A stretch of 64,000 nt of DNA from Marasmius tenuissimus (taxonomy: Eukaryota; Basidiomycota; Agaricomycetes; Agaricales; Marasmiaceae): assembly GCA_029532415.1 (NCBI GenBank), contig JAQOTA010000035.1:248001-312000 (forward strand). Direction: 5' to 3'. Numbering within the stretch: position 1 is the stretch's first letter; each line of letters opens with the position of its first letter. Under the pieces are notes generated by a model. It had not been told where the DNA came from and did not search any database. It saw only the letters and a list, made by a program, of their open reading frames with translations. The translations under genes and the position numbers were made by a program. Positions 1 through 11,565 of the stretch are shown here, one piece after another.

Positions 1-511
1 TTTACGGTATCACATGGCCATTTTAGTATGTACAGGGACTCCCCTCCTGATGACCCCTCTCTTCTACGTTATTGTTAAACTCTAACTCACCTATGATTGC
101 TTTCTGGTCACCGACATGCCTAAGGCAGAGGGTGTATGAACTCAATTCATATGGATGACTAGGTTTAATAATAACTTTCTATGGGTCATTCGGTCAGTAT
201 GAGCTGATCACTCATACTTTTGCTAGTCTGGGGTTGAGACCAGATAGCATGATGGGACACCAGACACCGATACACACTGGGAACGTTGTAAGACCCTAGC
301 AATTGGGCAGGGCTTCGTAACCAGATTAACTCCCCTGCACTACCTGCACGCGGTACACCCCATGATCTGCTTGACGCATACAGCCTGTTAAAAGTCCTAG
401 ACCTTTGGAGCATTTCTCGGTGTGCATCGAACCCTATTTATTTATGGGTGCTTCTTAGAAGCCTTCGTCGATTGACACTCTCTTGGCTCCACCCTTCTAT
501 ATTTGAAGAGT
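1..511. other. Left flank or leader of Copia-1, no gene
   Basis: I see no coding signal here. The gag reading frame of Copia-1 begins at the ATG at 512, so this stretch should hold its leader, primer site or 5' LTR. It does not resemble the 3' LTR at 7091-7608, and I do not find the half-tRNA-Met primer motif that follows the LTRs of the two other Copia copies in this window. A weak TTATGGG-like match lies near 436. Either the 5' LTR lies left of the window or the 5' end was lost. Confidence 0.5.
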
Positions 512-1279
512 ATGCTCACAGGACTTTTGGCAGACCTCAATATGTTTCAAACTGGATCTAGGTCTGCTTCTCATTCCCCAAGTAATCCCCCAACGACGTT
601 TGTTCGAAATATGCTGGGATACACTCTAGGAACAGAAGTAGAAAATTCTGTAAAAGTTTTTAACTACAATACGGAACCGTTGTACTCTCAGGTTGCAGAC
701 AGCAACTTTCCTGCTGGATCAGGAGGAATCAGTATCATTCCAGTTTTGCTAGATGATGGTTCGAATTTCGAAGATTGGTACCGATTGCTTGAGGGTTACC
801 TCTATACCCAAGGCATACCTCAAGTCTTGGATGAAGTAATGCCTGAAATATCTTCTCCTGCTACTTCAGCAGAAACCACCGCTCTAACCGAGTGGACTTC
901 TAGGCGTAACAAAGTAATTGGTATTATCAAAATGCGAACACGTCATGCTCACGATGCGCATGTTGAAAAAACTTCGGTAATTACGACCATATCTAATCTC
1001 AAATCTACGTTTGGAGTACAATCCTCTTCAAAGATGATGAATCTATATACGGACTTGCATAACGTCCAACTCCCTGAACACCTTAATCCAGTCCCAGGCA
1101 TCAGTTACATGTTGACTGTTTGGGACCAACTTAAGGATCATGGAGTAAATATTGAGGACGACGTGCTGTGCTTGATGATCACAGCTAAGCTTAATGAAAA
1201 GCGCTGGCAGCTCTTCAAGCAGCAAGTATCCCGTATGAAGAAGGAAGAACTTAAACCTACCGATTTGAGGTCGTCTTGA
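512..1279 (+). pseudogene. Copia-1 gag (capsid-type) region
   Basis: A 255-residue open frame from the ATG at 512 to a TGA at 1277-1279. It has the usual Copia gag features: a 'LDDGSNFEDWYRLLEGYL'-like entry motif near residue 90, then an alpha-helical UBN2-type body ending in a basic Lys-Lys-Glu-Glu segment. Gag builds the virus-like particle around element RNA in the cytoplasm. The rest of the element lies in the +1 frame relative to gag, and in that frame TGA codons at 1266 and 1341 interrupt the continuation. I cannot tell whether the +1 step near 1245-1265 is a programmed shift (a CTT-A-AAC string is present) or a decay indel. I found no CCHC zinc knuckle in this segment. The TTG at 503 is not a credible start in a fungus. 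Confidence 0.75.
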
Positions 1280-1343
1280 ACGACACATTTCTGTTCAAGA
1301 ATGGAACAATAGACGAACTGTTCAACTAGATGAACAAGTTTGA

Positions 1344-3122
1344 CAAGTAGAAGAAGCTATCGCTTTGGCTACTACTTCCAATTCAAATATAGACAGCGAT
1401 GGAGATGAGATACCATCTTTGGTGTATATCTCTGATACTCCAACAGAACCTGATAGTGACTCTTCATCTGATCATTCATCAAATGATAGTCATACATGTT
1501 CTGCATACTTTTATGGCGCGCATAGTAATGAAGAAATTATCTTCACAATGCCACGACAAGAGGCGACACCTAATCATACTTCGCCTGCAGACAAAGTTGA
1601 CCAAGGTGAGGATCTCGAAGTAGCATCACCCACACAAAAAGACATGCGTGTAACAATCTCAACACCTCCTGACGATTATGGACCATGGGCAGATTCTATG
1701 TTTCCTAGGAACCACGTTGATCTTGTTCATTTGTTCAGACCAGAAAACTATTCTCAAGATGGAGATGACATCACAAAGCCACCTCTCATCAATAGAAAAG
1801 TTGAATGGCAATTCTTACAAGAATACAAAGAACAACATGACAACATGATGCGATGAGTTAACCTTAGGAATAATAGACCACATATAATAAATGGGATTAA
1901 ACTCCCAATTCCTGTCGTCGATGATTTTCGAGACTTCGGAGATCAGGCGACTAACGACATAGCATTAAGGGAATCCATGATCAGAATGCGTTACAAATTA
2001 ATACGTAACACACCAGACCATAATCTTTGGATCTGGATTCTGATCAGGACCAGAGAATATGTCGTTATGTATGCTATCAGAAGAGATGCAGTGCATAATA
2101 TGACACCTCGTCAAGCTCTTCATGAATTGCGCATACAACAAAGGATATTACATGTGGAAACAGTAGAAGATACCAAGTTCACGCTTCATTACGAATACCA
2201 AACCTGGAACCTTCAACACCTATCGACGGTTATAGCTGAAATCAATAACAAAAATTGGATCAGCACCGTTGAAAATTTTGTTCAACGAGTGAAAAACCCT
2301 CGTTCAACTTTGGTGGATGAAGCTTTCCAAGTTAACAAGAAGAATGTCACACTTCCTATACAAGTGTTGAATCCTATCTTTTGGCATTCGTTAGTCAAAC
2401 TTGGTCTTGAAGGAAAATGGTTATTCGGAACGACAGACATAAGAGCAAGCCAATTTAGAACATCTCAATGTAGACAACCAGGGTTTAATAGGCGCTGGGT
2501 CCGCTTTATCCCTCACCTTAGTCTTCCAGATGTTCATAACTGGCACATGCACTTGTACAAATGGATGAACAACATTAGAATGTCTGTTCCCATGACTCAG
2601 GCTGATATTCCTTGAAGAGAATTCAAGGGTGGTCGCTTCAATGAACGACCAAGAACATACCCTGGAGATTTCATGGAATTAGCCGAGTCACTTAATCGTT
2701 CCAAATCTCCAATCCCTACAACCCATGAATACATATATCGCCCCGCAACTACACCACCTCGAGTACGACAATGGCAGGACCAAATCGTCCACACACCTCC
2801 AAGTTCTCCCGAATCTTTTTATGGCATACAATCCTTAGAGGAGGATTACTTTGAAGTACCTTCTCGCCCAACCACTGCTCCACCAGATCAACTGGAAAGA
2901 CTTAGTCCGGTAGATGAACAACCTGAGGTTGACCCCTGGGTTACATCTCCAAGTGATCCCCGAAACTCTCAATTCGAGAATTACGGACCTGCAGTAATTG
3001 GACTAAGGACCAATGGAATGCCCTTGCACGTTGCTAATGGCACAAGTATTGGCAATATCACTATGGTTGTTAATGACAATCAGCCATATCAAGCCACGAG
3101 ATTCGTTCAATGGCAGAACTAA
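1344..3122 (+). pseudogene. Copia-1 long gag-to-protease linker
   Basis: About 590 codons in the pol frame, interrupted by TGA 1854, TGA 2613 and TAA 3120. Composition is acidic and Ser/Thr/Pro-rich at first (1365-1700), then mixed charged and aromatic (1977-2615), then Pro-rich (2673-3000). I recognise no domain. A typical Copia has only a short stretch with a zinc knuckle between capsid and protease, so about 1.8 kb of unassigned coding sequence is unusual. It could hold an extended nucleocapsid or an acquired segment. Each of the three stops is one C-to-T step from a sense codon (CGA, CGA, CAA), which argues that the whole stretch was once translated. Confidence 0.55.
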
Positions 3123-5789
3123 AAACGCCAATTAGAAGCTTGGATAGAAGTTGAAGACGCCGCAAATCAACGTTATCAAGAAAAACTCAGAACAAGACGA
3201 GAGCTTCTTGTTCGTCAAGGATTCCAAAGTCAGAATCAAGAACCGCTTCAATGGCATGAACGGTACTTTGATGATGGTGACTATGGAGATGGCCTTGAAG
3301 GAGTTGATAACGATTGGGCTGAAAGCAATGATCGTGGAGACTGGCAAGTTTTTCAAAGGTCTAATAGTCAAACTTTCACTAAATCCTCGATGCAGAACTA
3401 TCATATCCTAAGGAACTCAGTACCAAGGAAATGTAGTATTTCTTCTGTATATGCAACGACGAAATATAAGTCGTTTTCTGCTGCATTTTTGAGTGATTGT
3501 GAAGTGAGAAATACGCAAAATGCCTGGCTACTTGATAGTGGGGCATCAGCGCATATGACTCCGTATAAAACGGATTTCTCAGACTATCAGACTTTGGCAA
3601 TGCCAATGGGTCTTACTACATCAGCGGGTGATAAAGCAAAAGTGCAAATAGTAGGCTATGGTACTGTCCTTATTCGACACACCAATAGCGCAGGAGTGAC
3701 GCAAGTCACAAAGTTATACCCAGTGATGTATAATCCTGACAGCCCACATCGTTTAATCTCTAGTGGAAAGTTCCGGAGTATAGGTTACTATACTATACTG
3801 GACTCTCCAGAGACTTCGATCCGGAGCAAGAAAGATGATTCTCTTTTAATGAGCTTTTACCCAAGCCATAAAGATGATCCTTTACGATGGATGAACACAA
3901 AGGTTCTTGTGGGAGAAACTTCCTTCACATCTGTTGTATCTTTCAATACTTCTGAATTATGGCACAGACGTATGGGACACTGTGATCCCAGAGTCTTAGG
4001 AAAATTAATGGATAATGTTAAAGGGCTTCCAACGAAGTTGGTTACTTCGAAGGGAGAAACGAAACCATGCCGAGGCTGCGCCAAAGGCAAAATGGTTGCC
4101 AAATCGTACCCTTTATCCTCTAAACGAGCTAAGGAGCCTCTTGAGCTCGTGCACGGTGATTTGATAGAATATCCAACTCGCTCTTACTATCAAAACGAAT
4201 ATGTATTAACCTTATTCGATGATGCAACATCATACGGATGGGTATATCCAATTCGTAAAAAGAGCGATACAGATCAAAAATTGTGCAATTGGCTAGCTCT
4301 TGCAGAGCGCCAGACTAATAAAAAGGTCAAAAGTGTGCATTTCGATCGAGGGGGAGAATTCTTTTCAAATGAACAATGGGATTGGTATAACTCTCTAGGA
4401 ATATTTCCACAAAGAGGTTCTCCCAACGTGCATGAACAGAATAGACGAGCAGAAAGATTTAATCGTACACTGCGAGAAAAATCTGAAGCTATGCGGTTTC
4501 AGGCTCGTGCGCCTGAAAACTGGTGGGAATTTGCAATTTCCACAGCCGTCCATATCTACAATAGAACTCCTATTCGTTCGAGAAAATACAGAACTCCAGT
4601 TGAGTTGTTTGAAAATAAGAAGCCTGATGTTTCATACTTCAGGACGTTCGGATGTGGTGCATATGCATACATACCAAAACGTAAAAATAAGCTTGCTCCA
4701 CACTCCGAAGCAATGATATTCATTGGTTACGAGAGCGGATCAAAAGCTTATCGATTCTTTCGAACAACCAACAATTCTGTATACATTACTCCACAAGCAG
4801 TTTTCGATGAGAACTGGTTTCCTAAATGTCAGAAAGAAGTGCCCGGATCCATAGAGTTTGATAAAACCGACAAACCTGTCCGGTCTATACCCTTTCCAAC
4901 GTACCCATATGATGGCCATGAAGATCATCACAATGATGATGATTTCTTCAATCCTCCACCTCCACCAGGATCAGATGATGACGATCATCAGCCTGGGGGA
5001 GATCCTCCCTTGGATCCTATCCCGGATGGTAAAAGCGATGATGTGCACAACGGCAATCATCCAAATACTGATGGATTCGGATCACCGAAAGGCTCCGATC
5101 ACAATCCTAATCAGTATGGTCCAGATCCACGGTCTGCTGGTTCTTCTGGATCGACAAATCCATTTGATTTTCGACAAGCTGACTACGATGAGTGGGAGAA
5201 CTTACGAGCTCCTCCACCAGCAGCTGCCAGAAGAAACCCTCCAAGAAATAGAGTAACTCCCAACCGTCCGTTTAATGTTTATGGAAATCGACATCCTGTT
5301 GAAATCGAACGCGATATCGATTCTCAGGCACGCTGGCAAAGTCAAATTAATCCGACAAATGAACCTGAAACAATACCAAATAGGGTTCCTAATCCAGCCG
5401 CTCCTATGGACACGGATGATGATATGAGCGATCTTGCTCAGCAAGGGGGAGAAAATTACTTGGTTTACTTGCTGAATAACGGTCATCAACTATATGGTCT
5501 TCAAGCCAGTAGTTATGATAACGTTCGTGAATGGACATACAAACAAGTCCAGAAGCGTCCTAAAGATGAACGACCATCTTGGGAAGCAGCATGCAGACTG
5601 GAATTACAATCACTCAAAGATAGAAATGTCTTTGATGTGGTCACACTACCCAAAGGCCGAAAAGCGGTAAAATCCCGCTGGGTATTTGACATCAAGTCTG
5701 ATGGCCGTAAGAAGGCAAGGCTTGTTGCGAAAGGATTTTTGCAGAAACAAGGGATAGACTATAACGAGTTGTTCTCTCCTGTAGTATGA
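3123..5789 (+). pseudogene. Copia-1 pol: protease and integrase
   Basis: The frame continues from the linker after TAA 3120. The protease active site LLDSGASAHMTP begins near 3528, with the catalytic Asp at 3534. A GAG-pre-integrase zinc domain follows (His...His near 3961-3980, Cys-x2-Cys near 4069-4078). The integrase core shows the D,D,E pattern: HGDLIE near 4153, HFDRGGEF near 4340 and an Asn-rich ...RRAER motif near 4441. A long acidic, Asp/His/Pro-rich linker (about 4900-5450) precedes the RT domain, which starts in RWVFDIKSDG near 5680 and hits TGA at 5787-5789, where Copia RTs carry Arg in SPVVR. Product: polyprotein for cDNA processing and integration. Broken only by single stops. 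Confidence 0.92.
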
Positions 5790-7055
5790 TTCGAAACCGT
5801 ACGACTTCTATTGGCACTGGCAGCGCTTGAAGATTGGGAGATCTCTGCGCTAGACATTAAAACAGCATTTCTTTATGGTGCCTTAGATGAGGAGATTTAC
5901 ATGGAACAACCTGAAGGCTTCGTTACGGACTCCAGCAAGGTTTGGAGGTTACGCAAAGCATTGTACGGATGAAAACAGGCTTCTCGTGCCTGGTGGCGTC
6001 AATGTACTGAATCCATGAAACGTCTGGGATTCAAACGATGCTTATCCGATGCTGGCGTATATGTCTTCAACAAGAATGGCAATATGGTCATTGCCGTCGT
6101 CTATGTCGACGATGCTTTATTCATGGGTCCTAATCGCAACCTTGTCAACAGACTAAAAAGCGAATTCATGAAAATCTGGGAATGCCGAGATTTAGGCGAG
6201 CCAACAGAATTTCTGCGAATGCGAATTACTCGAGATCGGAAGAATCGCAGACTGATCCTTGATGAGCGAGACTATCTTGAAAAGATAATTCGTAAATTCG
6301 GAGTTCTGAACGCCAAGACGACATATACGCCTTTGCCAGAAGGCTATAACCCAACCCAAAACCAGGGGGAGCTTAATCCCGAGATTAGGCACAGATTCCA
6401 ATCGGTTATCGGATCATTACTTTACTTGGCTCTCGGAACGAGACCAGACATATCCTTTGCTGTAATCAAGATGTCACAGTATGGAGCTAATCCTAATCAG
6501 GAACACCTCCAGAAGGCACTTTACATCGTAAAATACCTTGTTCACACTGCAAAGTATGAACTCATTTACGATGGTAGATCCAACCAAGGACTACTTGCCT
6601 TTGCTGACTCTGATTGGGCAACTGATAAAGATGATCGTCGATCACAGACTGGATATATCGTAAAGCTTGCCAATGCACCAGTTTGCTGGGTCTCTCAGAA
6701 ACAGAAAACGGTTGCATTATCATCCACGGAAGCAGAGTATATGGCTCTATCTGACTGTACACGTCAGGCTTGCTGGATGAAGTCGTTAATGAACGAATTT
6801 AACTTCCCTATTCGATCAGTTCCATGTGTTAGCGACAACCAGGGCGCTATCTTTCTCAGCAGCAATGAAGCTACTGATAAAAGAACAAAACACATCGACA
6901 ATCGATATCACTTCATCAGGGAAGCAGTGGAACACGGAAAGACTCAAATCTATTTCGTTGAAACTGCTAAACAACCTGCTGATCTTCTTACGAAGAATCT
7001 TGGCAGAACAAAGTTCGAATTGTTCAGGCAATCTTTAGGATTAACATTTCACTAG
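5790..7055 (+). pseudogene. Copia-1 pol: reverse transcriptase and RNase H
   Basis: Same frame as the upstream pol. The RT palm continues (FETVRLLLALAA, then DIKTAFLYGAL), meets TGA at 5970-5972 inside the ALYG-x-KQ motif, and carries the catalytic YVDD at 6102. RNase H follows, with ADSDWATDKDDRRS near 6605, STEAEYMAL near 6723 and the closing KHIDNRYHFIRE near 6890. The C-terminus ends in TAG at 7053-7055 shortly before the polypurine tract, as expected. From the ATG at 6015 the last 346 residues are uninterrupted. The two stops in the RT N-terminal half make this copy non-autonomous. Confidence 0.92.
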
Positions 7056-7080
7056 TTCCATGATCGCATGATGAACTTAG

Positions 7081-7090
7081 TGAGGGGGAG
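7081..7090 (+). other. Copia-1 polypurine tract
   Basis: A purine run TGAGGGGGAG lies directly before TGTTGAAC, the 5' terminus of the 3' LTR. It is the plus-strand primer site expected at this junction, 25 bases after the pol stop codon. Confidence 0.8.
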
Positions 7091-7608
7091 TGTTGAACAT
7101 GATGGATATCATGTGATACACTGTTGACGCATTGTTTACGCGTCACACTATTTATAGAGCTACGCCTCTAGAACACTTGCGTCCTCATGCAAGTACTACG
7201 TCTCTGTCTACGTATCTTACTACGTACATCTAGTTTCATCATATATGACACTATAGACAGTTGCTATCCAATAGCATAAGTAGAGCCTCCAATACATGAG
7301 GCAAACACGACTATGCTCACCAAGCATACTACCATTCATGGTAGAAGTACTTATACAGTACTAATGTCTTTTACGCCTTTAGGGCCGAATACCTACTTCT
7401 AGTAGTAGTTTCAGTTAGTGTAATACTCATTACATGTACCAGAAACTTATGTATAAAAGACTGGACAAAAGGCCTTAAGCCTTAGGAAAATCTACTCGAT
7501 TATCACCTCTTCTCAAGCATCTCAAGACTACAAGAACACTCTGTGTATTACCCATGTGAGGTTTACTTTGTTATACCCACTGTGCACTTTAACTATGCTG
7601 GCTCATCA
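7091..7608 (+). repeat. Copia-1 3' LTR
   Basis: Starts TGTTGAACATG right after the polypurine tract. It contains the TATA element GTATAAAAGA at 7451-7460 and probably ends ...TGCTGGCTCATCA at 7608. I chose that end because the solo Copia LTR at 56181-56467 closes with the same 13 bases, and the Copia-3 LTR at 11566-11887 closes with a close variant followed directly by the primer site. Length is about 518 bp. The next five bases (GTATC) should recur just left of the missing 5' LTR if this was a clean insertion. Confidence 0.7.
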
Positions 7609-8029
7609 GTATCTAGCTTATATATGCATCGATCTCCGAGACCTCCGAAGGGGTTCCGGCGATTGTAGTACCGAAGGTGAGTCAGGAGCGGGAGAGAATG
7701 TATGTACAGTACGGAATCCGAGACGGAGGGTGAAGTCCTGGAGTCGGAGATGAATCGGAAATGAAGTGTCAGAATGGAATGTACGGGATGAGTCATGATA
7801 GAATGGAGAGTGGAATGTCGGAATGTAGAGTATACGTACTACTCGGAGATGAACGGTGTATATGTATCTCCAATCCGTAGGTACCGGGGACACGACGTCG
7901 GAATCTGAAGTCATGTTCCGGAAAGGATTGTGAAGGAAGAGAAACATAAAGTAGATTCCGAGTATTGGAATCTCCGGAAGGTGGATAGAAGCCTTCAGAA
8001 ACTCCGGAACCAGCATGGATGTAACACTT
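7609..8029. other. Purine-rich low-complexity spacer, no gene
   Basis: This stretch is crowded with short CGGA, TCCG and GGAAT words (for example GGAATCTCCGGAAGG near 7971) but has no clean tandem period. It lies between the end of the Copia-1 LTR and the point where Copia-2 coding similarity stops. Both strands have modest open frames that look like by-products of the skewed composition. It may be a degenerate satellite. Confidence 0.4.
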
Positions 8030-8040
8030 GTAGTCAACTT

Positions 8041-9372
8041 TATCCATCGTTGACTTGGCCATTAAGCTACGAGCAGAGGCTTTCTGCAAGCTAACCCAAA
8101 AAATGGTTTGACCAGGTGTTAGCGGATATGATACCAATGATTGGTGGCGATCCTCATTGTAAAAAGCCAATTTGCTAGACGATTTGCGTACTTGCAGACC
8201 ACCTTGCAAGAATTCTCCAAGTGAGAGAAGTCAAATTGACAGAAGTGGAACATAATAGACAGGATAGAGTCACATAATGTGTTCCTCCATACGACCGTCA
8301 GATCCTTCAACAGAATGAGAGATGGACACAGTCCCTTTTCCCTTGATTTGAATAGGGTTGTCCTTCTGTGCAGTATTTAGCTGCAGTTCATTGTTCATGG
8401 GTTCATACTTGGCAAAATCTTCGAGATCATAAGTAAAGTGCAATGAAGCACCCAAATCGACGATCCACTCTTGCGAGCTTCCAGTCGCCTTCCTTCCCTT
8501 ACAATTTGCACATGTGGCAAAGTGATCACCAATAAATTGCGCAAATTTCATACGGGACACAATACTCAAACTACTACGTTTAGAAGCAGCTAGTAAAGTG
8601 GTGCACTGTAGGTTCATATCAGTGTTAGAAGAAAGACTGAGATAAGGCACTTGCCTGTCATTGTCAGATTCCTCAGATCTGATGGAGACCAAATCGTACT
8701 CAACATTGTTAGAGAAACCAGCAGCATCTGCAATCTCGCTGTCAACGTCCATGGCACTTCCACTCGCAATCTCTGTACGCAAAGAATCGTTAACAGTGTT
8801 CAATGCAGGACGATCGTCACACTCAGAGTCGGAGTCCTCATAGAAAGAATCATAGAGGTCGTAAATGTTCTCAACACTCTTAGCATGCTTTGCAGGTGGA
8901 GCAGAGGAGAAGGGACCATCAATACAGTGCTTCAGGGAGGAACAGGAAGCAGCCGCATATCCCTGTTCCATAGGTTCAAGGACATGGGCATACTTGGGAA
9001 CACCAAGACAATCAGCAAGACTGCGAGCAGCCTGAGCATTCTCAAAAACAGTACCACCAGAGGTAGCACCAGGAAAACGCTGCATGTGGAGTGGATCCCG
9101 GGATTGGTCCGTGGAATGTACGACAGATGGAGTATCAGGAATGAGGGGGGGTGAGGAGATAGACAAATGAGCGAGGGACGCAATATGAGAATAACCCTTG
9201 TGAGAGGAGTCACCCTTGTTGTCCTGAGAATCACCCTTCTTCTTCCTGCCACGTCGGTTGTTGTTCTTCTTCTGGTTGTTGTTGTTATGAGACTGGTTGT
9301 TATTGTTAGACAATGATGAAGGAGGATTGGACTGTTGGTAAAACTTCAGGTCCTTGTCCTTCCTCTTAACAG
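8041..9372 (-). pseudogene. Copia-2 protease and pre-integrase fragment
   Basis: Begins in an Asn/Gln/Lys-rich basic segment (about 9230-9313) that probably binds RNA in place of a zinc knuckle, followed by an acidic Ser-rich linker. The protease motif WIVDLGASLHF is at about 8444-8476. The usual catalytic triad is DSG, and here the Ser is Leu (TTG), one C-to-T step from TCG. The frame then runs through TGA at 8272-8270 and TGA at 8233-8231 into a recognisable pre-integrase stretch (LYPVYYVP, LLSLGEFLQGGLQVR), and similarity ends near 8041. The apparent ORF start at 9313 is a TTG; the true frame enters from gag through a frameshift near 9407. Confidence 0.85.
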
Positions 9373-10153
9373 AAGAGATACGTGACGGGAGAGGAGCGGT
9401 TTCCGGGCTTTGTAGTGGTTAATGACAGCATCACAAGCCACTTCGAAAGTAAGTTCAGCTGGCGAGTTACCATTGGTAGCAAATTCACGAGCGTTGGCCC
9501 ATGACTGTGGAATGATGGAGAGGAGGAGCATGGCTTTGATGAGAGTAGGGAGTTCAATCTGTGCTTCAGAGAGTTGGCTGAATAGAAGTTCGAGTCTGGC
9601 AATCTCGGGAATGGGGTTACCACTGGACAAACGAAAGTCCATGATTGCCTTGAAGTCTGCCCAAACAGAGACAGAAGTCTGTGTGGCAAACCTCTCTTCG
9701 ATAGCATCAAAGCATTGTTTAGCAGAGAAGGTGTCGTCATTCATGACAGTCTGCATGGCAAGTGTGGTAGTGGCTCGTAACGCACCAATAGCCTTGTTCT
9801 TGAGCTTCTTCCGACGACGCATAACCTTGTCATGATTCTTCATGTCCTTCTCCCACTTCTCAACATCTTTCTCATACTTCTCAACAGTACCGGGTCATGG
9901 TAGTGGCAGGACCAGGAACAATAGTTTCCTGCGCACTCTCACCAGTCCCAGTCATAGTCGTAGTTGGTTGAGGTTGTACCAGAGCAGTTGGTTTGACTGG
10001 TGCAACAGGGATCTTAGCTTCCCCAGTATAATGGTTGTAAAACTCGTTGATCATCGCATAGGTGGAAAGACCTTTGGACCACTTGCAGTAAGGAGGATTG
10101 ACATCATTGAAAACTTCAACGGTGAGAATGAGGGTAGACATAACAGGAGCCAT
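9346..10153 (-). pseudogene. Copia-2 gag
   Basis: The likely start is the ATG at 10153 (protein begins MAPVMSTLI). The N-terminal part contains a YCKWSKGLSTYA segment. A frameshift near 9890-9900 moves the frame into a charged coiled-coil run of repeated E-K-W/Y-E-K-D type, followed by the UBN2-like capsid core (KAIGALRATTTLAM, then ERFATQTSVSVWADF and SWANAREFATNG). The frame closes at 9346 because of a second frameshift near 9407; the other frame leads into protease. This is a capsid-type protein for virus-like particles. The pieces are easily joined on paper, so decay is recent to moderate. Confidence 0.82.
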
Positions 10154-10430
10154 AGTGATCTGGAGTAATAAAACAACAATCAGCATAGGTTCATCATCAT
10201 AGGCAATGATAAAAGAAATCACTGCATGGTCAACGGCGATAGCCATTGATTGTTGTTGAGGACACAGTTCACCATTGTCTAACATCAATGAAGATGTCGA
10301 CTTCACAGGTCCAGAACTGGTGTTAGGTTATTGAGTGCAACAACCACAATGGCACATCATCATAGGCAGCACACAGTAAAGGTGCACATCCTAGAGAGCT
10401 GCCATTGCAGGGCACATCGATAGGGTACCG

Positions 10431-10442
10431 GGGCCCATAACC
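10431..10442 (-). other. Copia-2 primer-binding site (half-tRNA-Met type)
   Basis: Read on the minus strand this is GGTTATGGGCCC, placed exactly after the LTR terminus CTCAACA. It matches the copia-style site complementary to the anticodon-loop region of initiator tRNA-Met, which Drosophila copia uses after internal cleavage of the tRNA. The same motif follows the Copia-3 LTR at 11888. Confidence 0.85.
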
Positions 10443-10700
10443 TGTTGAGGCAGAGGTCCTGCCCACGCAGTGGCAGCATGGGACAGACTAGCTCATCTGG
10501 AGATAGGCTTAGAGGCAGCAACAAGAGTAGTAAAAGTACTGGTATTGCATGTAGATACAGAGCTACTTATATACTATACAGAGGTGGCTGTAGCTACTAT
10601 AACAGGAGTGTCTAGGAATAGCATAGATTATAGTGAAACAATTGAAGCATAGATACGGCCCGACACAACGGTCCATATATCCGGTAGTCCGGATTCAACA
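10443..10700 (-). repeat. Copia-2 5' LTR
   Basis: On the minus strand it begins TGTTGAATCCGGACTACCGG and ends ...TGCCTCAACA, about 258 bp. A TATA element (AGTATATAAGTAG on the minus strand) lies near 10564-10577. The first 25 bases contain the palindromic words TCCGGA and ACCGGA. The five bases beyond the start read CATAA on the minus strand and would be the target duplication, but its partner is lost with the 3' LTR. Confidence 0.85.
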
Positions 10701-11565
10701 TTATGTACATAATACTGATGTGGTCCTTCGACACTGCCCAGGTCCTTACTGTTGACTGAGCTCTACATTCTTTACAAAAACCTCACAATAACTCAATGTT
10801 TAATGGCACCTGTGAAGTGCAAAAGGACTGGCACTGAACAACATCTAGATCTGGCTGCTGTGAAAGATGGGGAGGATGTGTATGAAGAAGGGGAATTAGA
10901 AGTTGAGGAATACTTTGAGATCAGTGATGAAGAGGATGCCAACGGTACATCATAAATCTTTTTGTTTCTGCACATTATTGACTTCATTCTGTTTCCAGAG
11001 TCTCCTTTTACTCACGCCTGGTTCCTGTTTGAAGCTCCTGAAGATAAACAATCATTTGTGAACACCCTTTGTGACAATCTAACAAATTGTTATGTACTCA
11101 AGTCTCAGTCTTCTGCAGTATCCTCTGTGATGCAGCAAACACTTGCATGTCCTTCCAGGCTACTGTAGGCTGTCGACTCTCTGTTGCCCATACTGTCAAC
11201 ACATGGACCATTGGAACCTGCTGCATCCTCCTCACCTTCAGCTTCACAAATCTCCCAAGCTCCACTCTTCCTGCCGTCCCTCTCATGTCTTCCCTGCTTC
11301 TCTAACTTGCCTTCCCCGTTGTTGGAAAAGTGAAAAGGCAAGATGAAGGAGCCGCAGCCTTTAAGTGAAGCTGAAGGCTTCAACTCTTGGGCACCCCAAA
11401 TGTCACAAGTAAACCCCCCAAGGTTCAACCATTTGCTGAGATTGAGGGGCACTTTGAAGATGCCCAAAGTCGAAAACATGGCTCCCTGGGAATGTATCAA
11501 TGTACTCAGAAGGAATGCTGAAGACGTGGGTGTCCCAACTCTACATTGCGACAACATATGACAAG
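10701..11565. other. Spacer with possible coding scraps
   Basis: No identifiable gene. On the plus strand an acidic 50-residue frame runs from ATG 10803 to 10955. A second frame after a possible 3' splice site (TTTCCAG near 10999) reads SPFTHAWFLFEAPEDKQSF. The two look protein-like and could be exons of a decayed gene. On the minus strand a 150-codon open frame spans 11105-11557, but I cannot relate it to anything. None is convincing alone. Confidence 0.25.

Larger units (their letters stand above)
512..7608 (+). mobile_element. Copia-1: degenerate Ty1/Copia LTR retrotransposon
   Basis: The domain order is gag, a long linker, aspartic protease, integrase, reverse transcriptase, RNase H, polypurine tract, 3' LTR. 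Integrase before RT is diagnostic of Ty1/Copia. Apart from gag (512-1279, another frame), the coding body from about 1344 to 7055 stays in one frame and is broken only by single in-frame stops at 1854, 2613, 3120, 5787 and 5970. It is dead as a single-ORF element, but the frame is otherwise well kept, so it is not very old. The 5' LTR is not seen in the window. Confidence 0.93.
8030..10700 (-). mobile_element. Copia-2: truncated Ty1/Copia element
   Basis: On the minus strand, from high to low coordinate: 5' LTR (10700-10443), primer-binding site (10442-10431), gag, protease, start of the pre-integrase domain, then an abrupt loss of similarity near 8030. Integrase core, RT, RNase H and 3' LTR are absent. 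The coding part has two frameshifts and two in-frame TGAs. LTR, primer site and gag are in the correct order, so this is a 5' fragment of one insertion. Confidence 0.88.

Noticed and set aside
503..511. TTG at 503 as the gag start
   Set aside because: TTG starts are not expected in a fungal nuclear gene; the ATG at 512 is in frame.
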